DNA from: OM182 bacterium MED-G24
GTDB taxonomy: Bacteria > Pseudomonadota > Gammaproteobacteria > Pseudomonadales > Azotimanducaceae
DNA length: 40,121 nt
NCBI GenBank assembly: GCA_002457275.1
Contig: NTKD01000011.1
Location: forward strand, 1-40,121
Direction of reading: 5' to 3'
How positions within the stretch are numbered: position 1 is the stretch's first letter; every line of letters starts with the position of its first letter. Position numbers and translations under genes: made by a program. Below are positions 16,487 through 24,303 of this stretch, in pieces. The notes below the pieces were generated by a model that was not told the DNA's origin, ran no database searches, and was given only the letters and a program-made list of their open reading frames with translations.

Positions 16487-17317
16487 TCAGGCAGTTTCGC
16501 CCTGCACGATTGACCGGTTACCAAGCGCGTCGACATCCATGTGTCGCAACCCCAACTGTTCGACAATCGCGAATGCCTCACCGGTCTTGCCCTGCAGGTC
16601 TTCAGGTCGGTGAGCGTCTGCGTTCACAATCACCTGAACATCATAATCGGTCGCGAGCTCCCAGAACGGTAACCAGGGATACAGTGGATACGGGTTCGAG
16701 GCGCTCTTGGCAGCTTGTTTACGAATACCCAGCGCATTGACCTCCATCCCCACACCAAATTCAGCTGCAGCAGCAAGCATATCCCGGGAAGCGGCTTCAC
16801 AGTTCGCATCCCATTCCGCGTAACAGTTCCCGAACAGGTCTGGATGCGCAATAAAGTCAAACAGCCGCGTTTCCATCATCTTGACGTTGTAGTTGGCAAA
16901 CTCAACCAGCGCTTTGGCGGAGTTGGTGCCGCCGTAGGTACCAACCCAGTCATCGTCTTCATCCAGGAAAAAGTGAGCCGCGCCAATCAGGTAGTCAAAC
17001 TCGTACTCTCCACGCAGTTCATCCTCATACCAGTTGCGATGTTCCGGGACATACTCGCATTCCATGCCTTTTACGATCCGTAATCCCGGGAACTGTTCGC
17101 GGGCACGATCAATGGCGCCGGTATATTCCGGCAGATCAATATAATGCATCCGAGCCTGCAGCCAGCGGTCGTCAGGCATGGCCGAGTGATCAGAGACACC
17201 CAGTGTTTTCATCCCATAGGTGAGCGCACGTTCACAATAGTCAGCAACATCCCCTTTGGCATGCTTACAGCGAAACGTGTGAGTATGGAAATTATGCTGG
17301 AACTCGCTATCTTGCAT
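16487..17317 (-). CDS. PHP-domain phosphatase, histidinol-phosphatase-like (HisJ/HisK type)
   Basis: This 276-residue PHP-domain protein shows the full trinuclear metal set: H11 and H13 (FHTHTF), H19, D43/H44 (VSDHS), E86 (GMECEY), H115 (GAAHF), H158 (FIAHPD), and D234/H236 (NADAHRPED). The order and length fit monofunctional histidinol-phosphatases of the PHP type, which dephosphorylate L-histidinol phosphate. PHP proteins also include other small-molecule phosphoesterases, and no other his gene is nearby, so the substrate is not certain. The start is ATG 17317 with CAGGG upstream. It is divergent from the enolase-superfamily gene across about 190 bases that presumably hold both promoters. 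Confidence 0.85.
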   Translation of the reverse strand: MQDSEFQHNFHTHTFRCKHAKGDVADYCERALTYGMKTLGVSDHSAMPDDRWLQARMHYIDLPEYTGAIDRAREQFPGLRIVKGMECEYVPEHRNWYEDELRGEYEFDYLIGAAHFFLDEDDDWVGTYGGTNSAKALVEFANYNVKMMETRLFDFIAHPDLFGNCYAEWDANCEAASRDMLAAAAEFGVGMEVNALGIRKQAAKSASNPYPLYPWLPFWELATDYDVQVIVNADAHRPEDLQGKTGEAFAIVEQLGLRHMDVDALGNRSIVQGETA

Positions 17318-17508
17318 GCTGCTGCCCTGGGTGATCAGGCCAGTAGTCTAACACTTACGGTCGGGATCCCGAGGCGTTTTGGTCGGGCCCAGCCGAATGA
17401 CGATGGAGTGAACACTATGCCCTTGGGGAACTGCGCCGTACACCAACAACGCATTGACTCACGCCTCCTCGTTCCTTCAATACAGACAACAGCGCTGCGA
17501 AATCACCC

Positions 17509-18654
17509 ATGAGCACTATCGAACTCGAATCCACCACCCTGCATTGTGTCTGTATCACGCATAAGACCCGATGGAGCTTTGTAAGGCTCACCACCACGGA
17601 CGGAAGTCACGCTGTTGGCGAAGCGACACTGATTGGTCAGGAAGATGCCCTATGCGCGTCGGCGGAACGGCTGGTGCCCAGGTTATTCGCCATGTCACCC
17701 TTCTCTGACCCCGGGGAGTTCGCCCAGGCAAACCCACCCGAGAACATCCATGATGCCGCAATCATCAGCGCCATTAATCAGGCGCTTTGGAGTCTCGACG
17801 CACAAGCGCACGACAGACCGCTGGCAGCACATCTTGGTGTACAGCGAAGCGACATCCCCGTCTATGCGAACATCAATCGTCGCACTGAGCAACGCACTCC
17901 CGGAGGATTTGCTGGTAGCGCAATCACGGCGATGGACGCCGGGCACACGGCCTTCAAGGTGGCTCCCTTCGATGAAGTCACCACTGACATCTGCGCAGAA
18001 GGCAATGGCATCGCTGCCATGCAGAACGGCCTGGCCAGGGTCGCCGCCGCACGAGACGCAGTGGGTCCCAATGCCCGCCTGATGATCGACTGCCACTGGC
18101 GCTTTGATGAAGCGACCTCGGTATCTCTGATTGATGCGGCGGCGAAGCTCGACATCTACTGGGTAGAAACACCGCTGCCGGAAATCGAAGCCAACATTCC
18201 TGCTCTCGCGCGGTTGCGGCAGCAATGTAACGAAACGGACATGCTCCTGGCCGGTCTTGAAACCAGCGTCCGGTGGGACAGCTTCCGACCATTCTGTGAG
18301 GGCTGCGCCTACGACGTGGTCATGCCCGATATAAAATACGTCGGAGGCATTTTTGAGATGCAGAAAACAGCGAGTCGGTGTGCTGAACTTGGTCTGGCGG
18401 TATCCCCACATAATCCAAGCGGCCCAGTCTGTCACGCGGCCAGCCTGCAACTCTCGGCGACACTGCCGGGTTTTGATCGACTGGAGTTACAGTTCGATGA
18501 GAGCCCGATCTTTGACGAACTGGTGGGGGCACCGTTTGCCGGTATCGAGAACGGTCAGACGGTCGCGCCCCAGGCGCCAGGCCTCGGGGTCACACTCGAT
18601 AACGCCGTGATCGAGCGGTATGCCGATCGGCCCGCTAGAACCTGGAAGCGATGA
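17509..18654 (+). CDS. Enolase superfamily (mandelate racemase/muconate lactonizing-like) enzyme
   Basis: This 381-residue protein has an N-terminal capping domain (about 1-125) and a beta-barrel domain carrying the three magnesium ligands: D194 (MIDCHWRF), E220 (WVETPLPE) and E251 (AGLET). Possible acid/base residues are K150 (TAFKVAPFD) and H301 (VSPHNPSGP); K276 lies in MPDIKYVGG. The HNPSGP motif after the seventh strand is seen in acid-sugar dehydratase-like members. Enzymes of this group abstract a proton alpha to a carboxylate, giving dehydration, racemisation or cycloisomerisation. The second Lys of the KxK motif is replaced by Pro (KVAP), so the chemistry is probably dehydratase-like rather than racemisation on both faces; this is inferred. 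Start ATG 17509. Confidence 0.88.
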   Translation: MSTIELESTTLHCVCITHKTRWSFVRLTTTDGSHAVGEATLIGQEDALCASAERLVPRLFAMSPFSDPGEFAQANPPENIHDAAIISAINQALWSLDAQAHDRPLAAHLGVQRSDIPVYANINRRTEQRTPGGFAGSAITAMDAGHTAFKVAPFDEVTTDICAEGNGIAAMQNGLARVAAARDAVGPNARLMIDCHWRFDEATSVSLIDAAAKLDIYWVETPLPEIEANIPALARLRQQCNETDMLLAGLETSVRWDSFRPFCEGCAYDVVMPDIKYVGGIFEMQKTASRCAELGLAVSPHNPSGPVCHAASLQLSATLPGFDRLELQFDESPIFDELVGAPFAGIENGQTVAPQAPGLGVTLDNAVIERYADRPARTWKR

Positions 18655-18823
18655 CAACGGGTTAGAACAAATCAGGCTGATTGAACATCAAATCCGCTGG
18701 TCTCTTCATCACCGCTCAACAATTCGTCACTCATGGCGCTCTTCCGTTTCTGTATAGCTCAGTAATAAGACGAACGAGCATGGCTAAAGGATACCTGACC
18801 CGGCCAATTGTTGAGGAAAATGA

Positions 18824-20515
18824 CTACCCCCGCGCGAACTCCCTGATCACCGTCCCGGGACGCGCCCTCGTGTGTTTGCCATTTTCAACGATGATCTGAC
18901 CACTGACCATGGTCGCCAGGTATCCAGTACTCTCGACAATGAAGCGACCACCATTGTGTGGAAAGTCGTGGGCAAAATAGGGATAGCCGGTTTCCAGGTT
19001 TTCATAGTCAAAGATGTTTAGGTCGGCAATCCACCCTTCCTTGACGCTGCCACGTTTTTTCAGGCCCAGAACATCCGCCGATGCCTGCGTAATACGATGG
19101 ATCGCCTCGGGAAGGCTGTAGATGCCCTTTCGCCGAACCAGCTGGCTGAGCAGAAACGTTGTCGAATCAGTGTCGGTGAAGATACCCACATGTGCCCCGG
19201 TATCTGCAAGCATCGGGATCACCTGGGGTAGATTCATGTAAGCCCACTGGTCTTCCAGCATGTCCCCGAACGCCCAGTAGTTCCATAACTCGCGGCCTTC
19301 GGATTCGATCAGCCGGTCTACATAGACCTCCACAGGATCACGTCCCTGCTCTTTCGCCATCTGCGACAAGCTGCGCTGACGACCGAGATCGTAGTCCGGG
19401 ACATCACCCTGGCCCATCGCGTGTAGCAGATCGGGAGAGACGCCAAACCCGGTCTCCTTCGAACGTTCAATGAGTCGTGCTTTGAACGCAGGATCCTTGA
19501 GCTGTGCCAACCTGTCTTCCAACGTGGGCAACGCCATCAGTTCCTTCCACAATCCGTTCTGGATGGGAGTGAGTTTCAGAAGGCCAAACATGGCCCCACT
19601 GGGTCGCGTGTGGCAAAGCGCAGAAATGCGACGGCCTTCTTCGTTGTTGCGTGCCAGAAAGCCACCCATACGTTCGAGGCTGCCACCGGGGAAAGGACTC
19701 GCGCCACTAGAAAACAGGACATGACAGCCCTCCGCCGCCGCCTGCTCGAAAAGCGCGAGTTCAGATTCCCGCCGGTTGATCATATCCGGTGCCACCTGGA
19801 ACAGGCCGCCAGCCCCTCCGGCTTCGACCACCGCTCGCTGGATCGCAGCATGTTCATGTTCGTCTGACCAGGTGCCGGGAGTGAGACGTCCGTCAGGAAC
19901 ATTGTGCCCCTGGAAACGAGAAGTGGAGAAACCCACAGCGCCTTCCTCGATCGACTCGCGTACAAGACGACAGATATGCGCCAGCTCTTTCTTGTCCGGC
20001 TGCACGCCTTCATCCATCGATTTATCGCCCATGGCATCAAAGCGGATCGGCGAGTGCCCGACCAGTCCAACCACGTTCGCAACGGGATTGAGTGACTGCA
20101 CCATGTCCAGGTACTCACCGTAGCTGGACCAGTTCCAGGACAGTCCATCCATGATGGCGTCCGCTTCTATGTCTTCCACCGACTCCATCATTTCAGCGAG
20201 CAGGCGATGGTTCGCCGGTTGCACGGGTGCAAACGTCACGCCACAGTTACCAATCAACGCAGTGGTGACCCCGTGGAAGGAACTCGATTTCATCTCCGGG
20301 TCCCAGCCGATCTGGGCATCCATGTGAGTATGCAGATCAACAAAACCTGGGGACACCACTTTACCCGTGGCGTCGATAGTTCGGCCTGCGTCAACGCCAC
20401 TCAGGTCGCCAATCCGCGTAATGTGCTCACCATCTACGGCCACATCCGCGAGGTAGCGTTCAGCGCCTGTGCCGTCGATAACGGTGCCGCCTTTGATGAT
20501 CAGGTCATGTGCCAC
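18824..20515 (-). CDS. N-acyl-D-amino-acid deacylase family amidohydrolase
   Basis: This 563-residue metal-dependent amidohydrolase opens with DLIIKGGTVIDGTG and has the metal-binding DLHTHMDAQ (H62, H64). GNCGVTFAP holds the Cys typical of D-aminoacylases (C91), followed by GLVGHSPIR and GAVGFSTSR, with ITQASADVLGL and GSVKEGWIADLNIFD near the C-terminus. The family removes N-acyl groups from D-amino acids; many members have other amide or hydantoin-like substrates. The start is GTG 20515, with GGAG nine bases ahead. No signal peptide is seen, so it is cytoplasmic. It converges with the enolase-superfamily gene, with about 170 unassigned bases between them. Confidence 0.9.
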   Translation of the reverse strand: MAHDLIIKGGTVIDGTGAERYLADVAVDGEHITRIGDLSGVDAGRTIDATGKVVSPGFVDLHTHMDAQIGWDPEMKSSSFHGVTTALIGNCGVTFAPVQPANHRLLAEMMESVEDIEADAIMDGLSWNWSSYGEYLDMVQSLNPVANVVGLVGHSPIRFDAMGDKSMDEGVQPDKKELAHICRLVRESIEEGAVGFSTSRFQGHNVPDGRLTPGTWSDEHEHAAIQRAVVEAGGAGGLFQVAPDMINRRESELALFEQAAAEGCHVLFSSGASPFPGGSLERMGGFLARNNEEGRRISALCHTRPSGAMFGLLKLTPIQNGLWKELMALPTLEDRLAQLKDPAFKARLIERSKETGFGVSPDLLHAMGQGDVPDYDLGRQRSLSQMAKEQGRDPVEVYVDRLIESEGRELWNYWAFGDMLEDQWAYMNLPQVIPMLADTGAHVGIFTDTDSTTFLLSQLVRRKGIYSLPEAIHRITQASADVLGLKKRGSVKEGWIADLNIFDYENLETGYPYFAHDFPHNGGRFIVESTGYLATMVSGQIIVENGKHTRARPGTVIREFARG

Positions 20516-20691
20516 TTTAGATACTCCGTGCCGTCGAATGCCGTGAAGCGATACTGGCTAATAAAGCGTGCGCATTCTACACAGATTTCGGTTGGTTTGA
20601 GCTCCCATTGCACGATCCGGTTTGACGCAGCAGGTCAACGTGACCGTAAGCGCTTCTTGCGGTCGGAACCACCAGGGTCTACGGTGATTCG

Positions 20692-20766
20692 ATGAACAAA
20701 GTGATTTGGTCCATCACGGCTTTGTGTACAGCGCTGACTCTGGCTGTTGTGGTGTGGTGTGGCTGA
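20692..20766 (+). CDS. Possible 24-residue single-helix membrane peptide
   Basis: A short frame encodes MNKVIWSITALCTALTLAVV followed by VWCG: a Lys-positive N-terminus and one hydrophobic helix, as in many tiny bacterial membrane peptides. Arguments against it are the lack of a clear ribosome binding site, its size, and the absence of a known family. It lies in the 320-base stretch between the deacylase start and the next small frame, which otherwise holds nothing I can identify. Confidence 0.25.
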   Translation: MNKVIWSITALCTALTLAVVVWCG

Positions 20767-20834
20767 ACCTGTAAGGATCCGGAACACAGAATGTACCCTT
20801 GCCCGCATCAGCGGAGACGCTGCACCCTGGCGCG

Positions 20835-21164
20835 ATGCCAACAGTCGACACCCTGCCGCGCCCAGGCGGCAGACCCGTTGTTCACGACGAGGCCCGTGAG
20901 ATGCCCGACAACACGAATCGCGACTCGCCAGTAACTGCAGCACCCAGTGACAGGCGGCCACTAGCCGACAGGATGAAAGAGTGCCTTGCGGTCCCTACCG
21001 AGAAAAGCTCCGAGTGTTACGCAGAGAAACTGATGGAGGAGTTGGATGTCGGTTTCGAACCACCCATGCGCAGGTGGAATCGGGACGAGGCATGGGGTCT
21101 GATCACACATGACGAGGCAACCGAATGGGTTCACCTGGCGGTTCTGGCACTCTATGTTGACTGA
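20835..21164 (+). CDS. Hypothetical protein, possibly interrupted by a TGA
   Basis: The frame from ATG 20835 (other in-frame ATGs at 20901 and 20973) encodes a 109-residue acidic protein of no known family. Its second half has ordinary soluble-protein composition (SSECYAEKLMEELDVGFEPP, RRWNRDEAWGLITHDEATEW). The TGA at 21162-21164 is followed in the same frame by 54 further codons, also protein-like (DFLNNAESYYESTSQNRGRV, IFEARNTIGRKLALYDD), to a TGA at 21327-21329. The simplest explanation is a gene cut by a nonsense mutation. No start has a good ribosome binding site. It could also be noncoding. Confidence 0.3.
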   Translation: MPTVDTLPRPGGRPVVHDEAREMPDNTNRDSPVTAAPSDRRPLADRMKECLAVPTEKSSECYAEKLMEELDVGFEPPMRRWNRDEAWGLITHDEATEWVHLAVLALYVD

Positions 21165-21704
21165 TTGAACGCATGCGAAACGGGCTGCGGCTTTGATTTC
21201 CTGAACAACGCCGAGTCGTACTACGAATCCACAAGCCAGAACCGTGGCCGGGTATCCGACGAAATATTTGAGGCGCGAAATACCATTGGACGTAAGTTGG
21301 CCCTCTACGATGACGTGCAAGAAGATTGATGAACATCCGAATCAGCCATCTACAATAGCGGCGTAGCTATTCCAACCAAACCTCGCACTTGTGAGAACGC
21401 CCGAAACCACGGTCTGGTTTCATATCGGTCAGCGGGGTCATGTCGCAGGCATCAAGCATCTCACACGCCTGTGTCATATCAGTCATCAGGTTGATTGTCG
21501 TCTGATGTTGCCAGATGCTAAAAGGAACCTCATCAAAGGTGCGCTCGCAGTCCGTAAGACTGGAAACTGGGTCTGACCTACTTTGCGAACGAGTCAGGTG
21601 AGAGACAGGGTGGTGAAACCAGCTATGACAGATTGCAGATCGATTCAGCAATCAAGTTCTAATCAAGTCAGTCCACCAATAGAGCCTGGGGCCGCAGCCT
21701 CTGC
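21165..21704. other. Poorly coding stretch
   Basis: Bases 21165-21329 continue the frame of the preceding hypothetical gene beyond its stop. The remainder contains only a doubtful minus-strand frame (21367-21651). No promoter, repeat or RNA gene stands out. Confidence 0.4.
21367..21651 (-). CDS. Doubtful small hypothetical protein or C-terminal remnant
   Basis: The last 60 or so codons of this minus-strand frame look like real protein (TFDEVPFSIWQHQTTINLMT, EMLDACDMTPLTDM, PDRGFGRSHKCEVWLE). The first 30 are rich in Ser, His and Arg and do not. A likely reading is the C-terminus of a lost gene whose 5' part was deleted, with an internal ATG near 21486 now the only sensible start. I do not recognise the family. 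Confidence 0.25.
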   Translation of the reverse strand: MLNRSAICHSWFHHPVSHLTRSQSRSDPVSSLTDCERTFDEVPFSIWQHQTTINLMTDMTQACEMLDACDMTPLTDMKPDRGFGRSHKCEVWLE

Positions 21705-23786
21705 TTAATTGGCAAGCAGGTTGGCATAGGCTAGGTATCGCTGCCGAATACTGCGCACGTATTTGACCGGTTCATGGCCTCGTACGTAGCCATGTCTTGC
21801 CTGGCGTGCATACTCCGGCTCCGAGAGCTTGAGCATGGCCTTCTCCACATTGTCGAACCATTGGTCCGGGTCCAGGCCCAATCGCTTTGCGAGGCGACGA
21901 GCATCCCGTACGTGGCCGTGACCAGCGTTGTACCCTGCCAGCACAAGCCAGATCCGATCGTCGGCGGCCAGATCATCCGGGAACCGGTCTCGCACCCAGT
22001 CCATGTGGATCACACCGGCCTGGATGCTGGTTTCCGGATCGGTCAAATCGGTGAACCCGTACTGCCTCGCCGTCCGGGGCAACACCTGCATGAGGCCGAC
22101 AGCACCCATCCATGACCGGGCCTCCGGATCGAATCGGCTCTCCTGGTACATCTGTGCAACCACCAGGCGCCAGTCGAAGTCATAGTCCGTTGCATACTTG
22201 CGCACCAGCTCATCGTGAGGACTGATCCGACCTGGCGAAAAGAGCTCAGCCTGTTGCTCGGGTTTGAAGTGTGGATCTTGGAAATACCTGGCGTAGCTAA
22301 GGTTGTAGTGGAGACCACGATAGGCTTTGGCCAGATAGTCGTTCATCGCTTCGAGCAACTGGGTATTGTCTGGGTGAATCGCCCAGGCGTGAGCTTGCTC
22401 CTCTGTGAGATTAAACAGCCCGACGATGTCGTCGCGCCACGTCATCTCAATCTCCAGAATATGGGAATCCGCCACCGTGAGAGCATAACGACCATCTGCG
22501 ACGGCCTGAATCAGTTCCTGTGTTTCCATATCAGAAGGTGCGGGGACAATCGTGAAATCGAGATCTGGCATATCCTGCAAACGCTTAAGCGTATGCCAGT
22601 AGGCACTGGAACGACGAACGACCACAGAGCGTCCCTGCAGGTCCATCACCGAAGCCATCGGCGGCTCAGCCTTGCGACCAACGACCACCTCGGACGCAAA
22701 GTGATAGGGACGCGTGAACGTCGCCGCTGTTTTCCGCTCTTCCGTGGGTACCAGGTAGGCCGCAATGAAATCACCCTCACCAGCAAGCAGCATGGGCAGC
22801 ATCTGTTCATGGGACGGTGCGACGATAACGTCGAGGTTTACTCCTAACTGATCCGCGAACCGCTCCCCCAGCTCATATTCAAACCCCATGAGTTGCCCAC
22901 GCCAGAGAAAATACGTTGCTGCATTGTTGCGCGTGATCATACGCAGCCGCCCACGCTCCCGAATCTCAGCCAGGTCCGCGACGTAGGGTAGATGGTTCTC
23001 TCCCAACAAGCGGTATTCGTGCAGGTAGTCGTTCAGTGCCGTGAGCAACGCGGTTGCATCGCGACGAACTGCCCAGGCCAAAGGTACGGGCTCACCCACC
23101 ACAGGGCCTGCCTGAATGTCGTCCCGATAGGCCAACGCGGTCGCCAGCACATTGCTATCCTGCACAAGCAGATCGACCTCACCATCAACCAGTTGGTCAA
23201 ACAGGGTCTCATTGGCAATATCAGCGCTGACGGGCGTTACCCGCAATGCCTCGTGTTTTTTTGAAAGACGAACGGCCGCTTCCAGCAAAGTGGTACCTTC
23301 GCGGGCAGCCATATTGCCCTGAAGTTGGGAGTGATCGGCCGGCAGTTCGTGATTGGCGGCAACCACCAGCGTGTCCCGGCTGTAACCGATGGGCCGTGTG
23401 AACGCTACCTCGACCTCACGAGCGGCTGTCACTGTGAGGTTCGCGGCTACCAGGTCACCTTGTCCGGCCTGCAACGCCGGTATCAGATCGGTAAATCGCT
23501 CTACGTAGATGTACTCGACGTCCAATCCCAGACGCTCACCAAAACGTCTCGCCAGCTGTTGTTCAGCGTAAAGCGCATCGCCAAATCGTGGCAGGTAGCT
23601 GTCGCTCTGCCGTTCCAGTAATAGCCGTAGCACACCATGTTCGCGAATGACATCCAGGTCGCCCTGGTGTTGCAACGTGGGTGTTGGCTCAGGTGGTGTT
23701 GCGACATCGACACGCGCGTCGCCAGGTCCGCAGGCACTCAGAACAGTTGCTGCGAGCACCACCGATAGGAGCCGAAGTCGGGTCAT
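21705..23786 (-). CDS. MltF-like lipoprotein: two solute-binding domains plus lytic transglycosylase domain
   Basis: The protein begins MTRLRLLSVVLAATVLSACG, a lipoprotein signal with lipobox LSAC and Cys19, so it is anchored in the cell envelope. Two bacterial solute-binding family 3 domains follow in tandem: one from IREHGVLRLLLERQSD (about 45-280), one from IRERGRLRMITRNNA (about 280-505). Then comes an SLT domain with the catalytic glutamate E549 in YQESRFDPEARS, GAVGLMQVLPRTA, and LAGYNAGHGHV. E. coli MltF has only one solute-binding domain (518 residues); this one has 693. It should cleave peptidoglycan to 1,6-anhydromuramoyl products, with the sensor-like domains perhaps binding muropeptides or amino acids. 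A GTG at 23813 is an alternative start nine residues longer; neither start has a strong ribosome binding site. Confidence 0.9.
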   Translation of the reverse strand: MTRLRLLSVVLAATVLSACGPGDARVDVATPPEPTPTLQHQGDLDVIREHGVLRLLLERQSDSYLPRFGDALYAEQQLARRFGERLGLDVEYIYVERFTDLIPALQAGQGDLVAANLTVTAAREVEVAFTRPIGYSRDTLVVAANHELPADHSQLQGNMAAREGTTLLEAAVRLSKKHEALRVTPVSADIANETLFDQLVDGEVDLLVQDSNVLATALAYRDDIQAGPVVGEPVPLAWAVRRDATALLTALNDYLHEYRLLGENHLPYVADLAEIRERGRLRMITRNNAATYFLWRGQLMGFEYELGERFADQLGVNLDVIVAPSHEQMLPMLLAGEGDFIAAYLVPTEERKTAATFTRPYHFASEVVVGRKAEPPMASVMDLQGRSVVVRRSSAYWHTLKRLQDMPDLDFTIVPAPSDMETQELIQAVADGRYALTVADSHILEIEMTWRDDIVGLFNLTEEQAHAWAIHPDNTQLLEAMNDYLAKAYRGLHYNLSYARYFQDPHFKPEQQAELFSPGRISPHDELVRKYATDYDFDWRLVVAQMYQESRFDPEARSWMGAVGLMQVLPRTARQYGFTDLTDPETSIQAGVIHMDWVRDRFPDDLAADDRIWLVLAGYNAGHGHVRDARRLAKRLGLDPDQWFDNVEKAMLKLSEPEYARQARHGYVRGHEPVKYVRSIRQRYLAYANLLAN

Positions 23787-23892
23787 CAACTGTTTGGGAA
23801 GGACGGTAGCCACGAGCTCATCGTAGGGTATCCATGTTCCGGATGAAACGACTGGCCATGCTTTTAGCCTTCTCGCCTCACACTGGCAGTGT

Positions 23893-24219
23893 TCAGTCTT
23901 TTGCGATCGTCAGAAGTAACACACTATCGTCGAAAGCCTTCAGACTATGCGGGTCTTCAGGGGGTAGATAAACCAGCTGGCCTGCTTTCAATACCTGCCT
24001 AGCTCGCGTGGTCGTCAGCTCGACCTCGCCAGATACACACTGGATAGTCAGTGAATCAGGCACGACGATGTCAGTGATCTCCTTATCCCTAGGCAACGCC
24101 AGGCGTGCCACTTCGAGACCATCCGCGACGATCATCGTATGTGACTTTCCCGACTCGACATCATAAGGCCATTTGGCCAGATCAATGAGTTCGCCGGGTC
24201 TTGCATGGTGAATCGCCAT
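23893..24219 (-). CDS. Small cupin-domain protein
   Basis: This 108-residue single-domain cupin starts MAIHHARPGELIDL at ATG 24219, with GGAGG six bases ahead. An upstream in-frame start at 24249 lacks such a signal. The cupin barrel is visible as VPDSLTIQCVSGEVEL (motif 1 position) and LVYLPPEDPHSLKAFDDSVL (motif 2, with PPxxPHS). The motif-1 histidines that bind metal are missing, so it may be a noncatalytic or ligand-binding cupin. It lies between the MltF-like gene and the divergent permease. Function unknown; small cupins of this sort often protect against stress or sense small molecules. Confidence 0.8.
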   Translation of the reverse strand: MAIHHARPGELIDLAKWPYDVESGKSHTMIVADGLEVARLALPRDKEITDIVVPDSLTIQCVSGEVELTTTRARQVLKAGQLVYLPPEDPHSLKAFDDSVLLLTIAKD

Positions 24220-24303
24220 TGTGCCTCCGTGTTCATCGGATCGTATCAAAAACAGGGGCCCGCGTTTGTTATTCTCTGAGGTTTACAGCGACGGGGATGA
24301 CTG

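Noticed and set aside
17695-18450. Minus-strand open frame of 251 codons inside the enolase-superfamily gene
   Set aside because: The plus strand there encodes the metal ligands D194, E220 and E251; the reverse frame has no family resemblance.
21162-21164. TGA as a selenocysteine codon in the hypothetical gene
   Set aside because: I see no SECIS-like hairpin directly downstream and no selenoprotein family resemblance; a nonsense mutation or chance frame is simpler.
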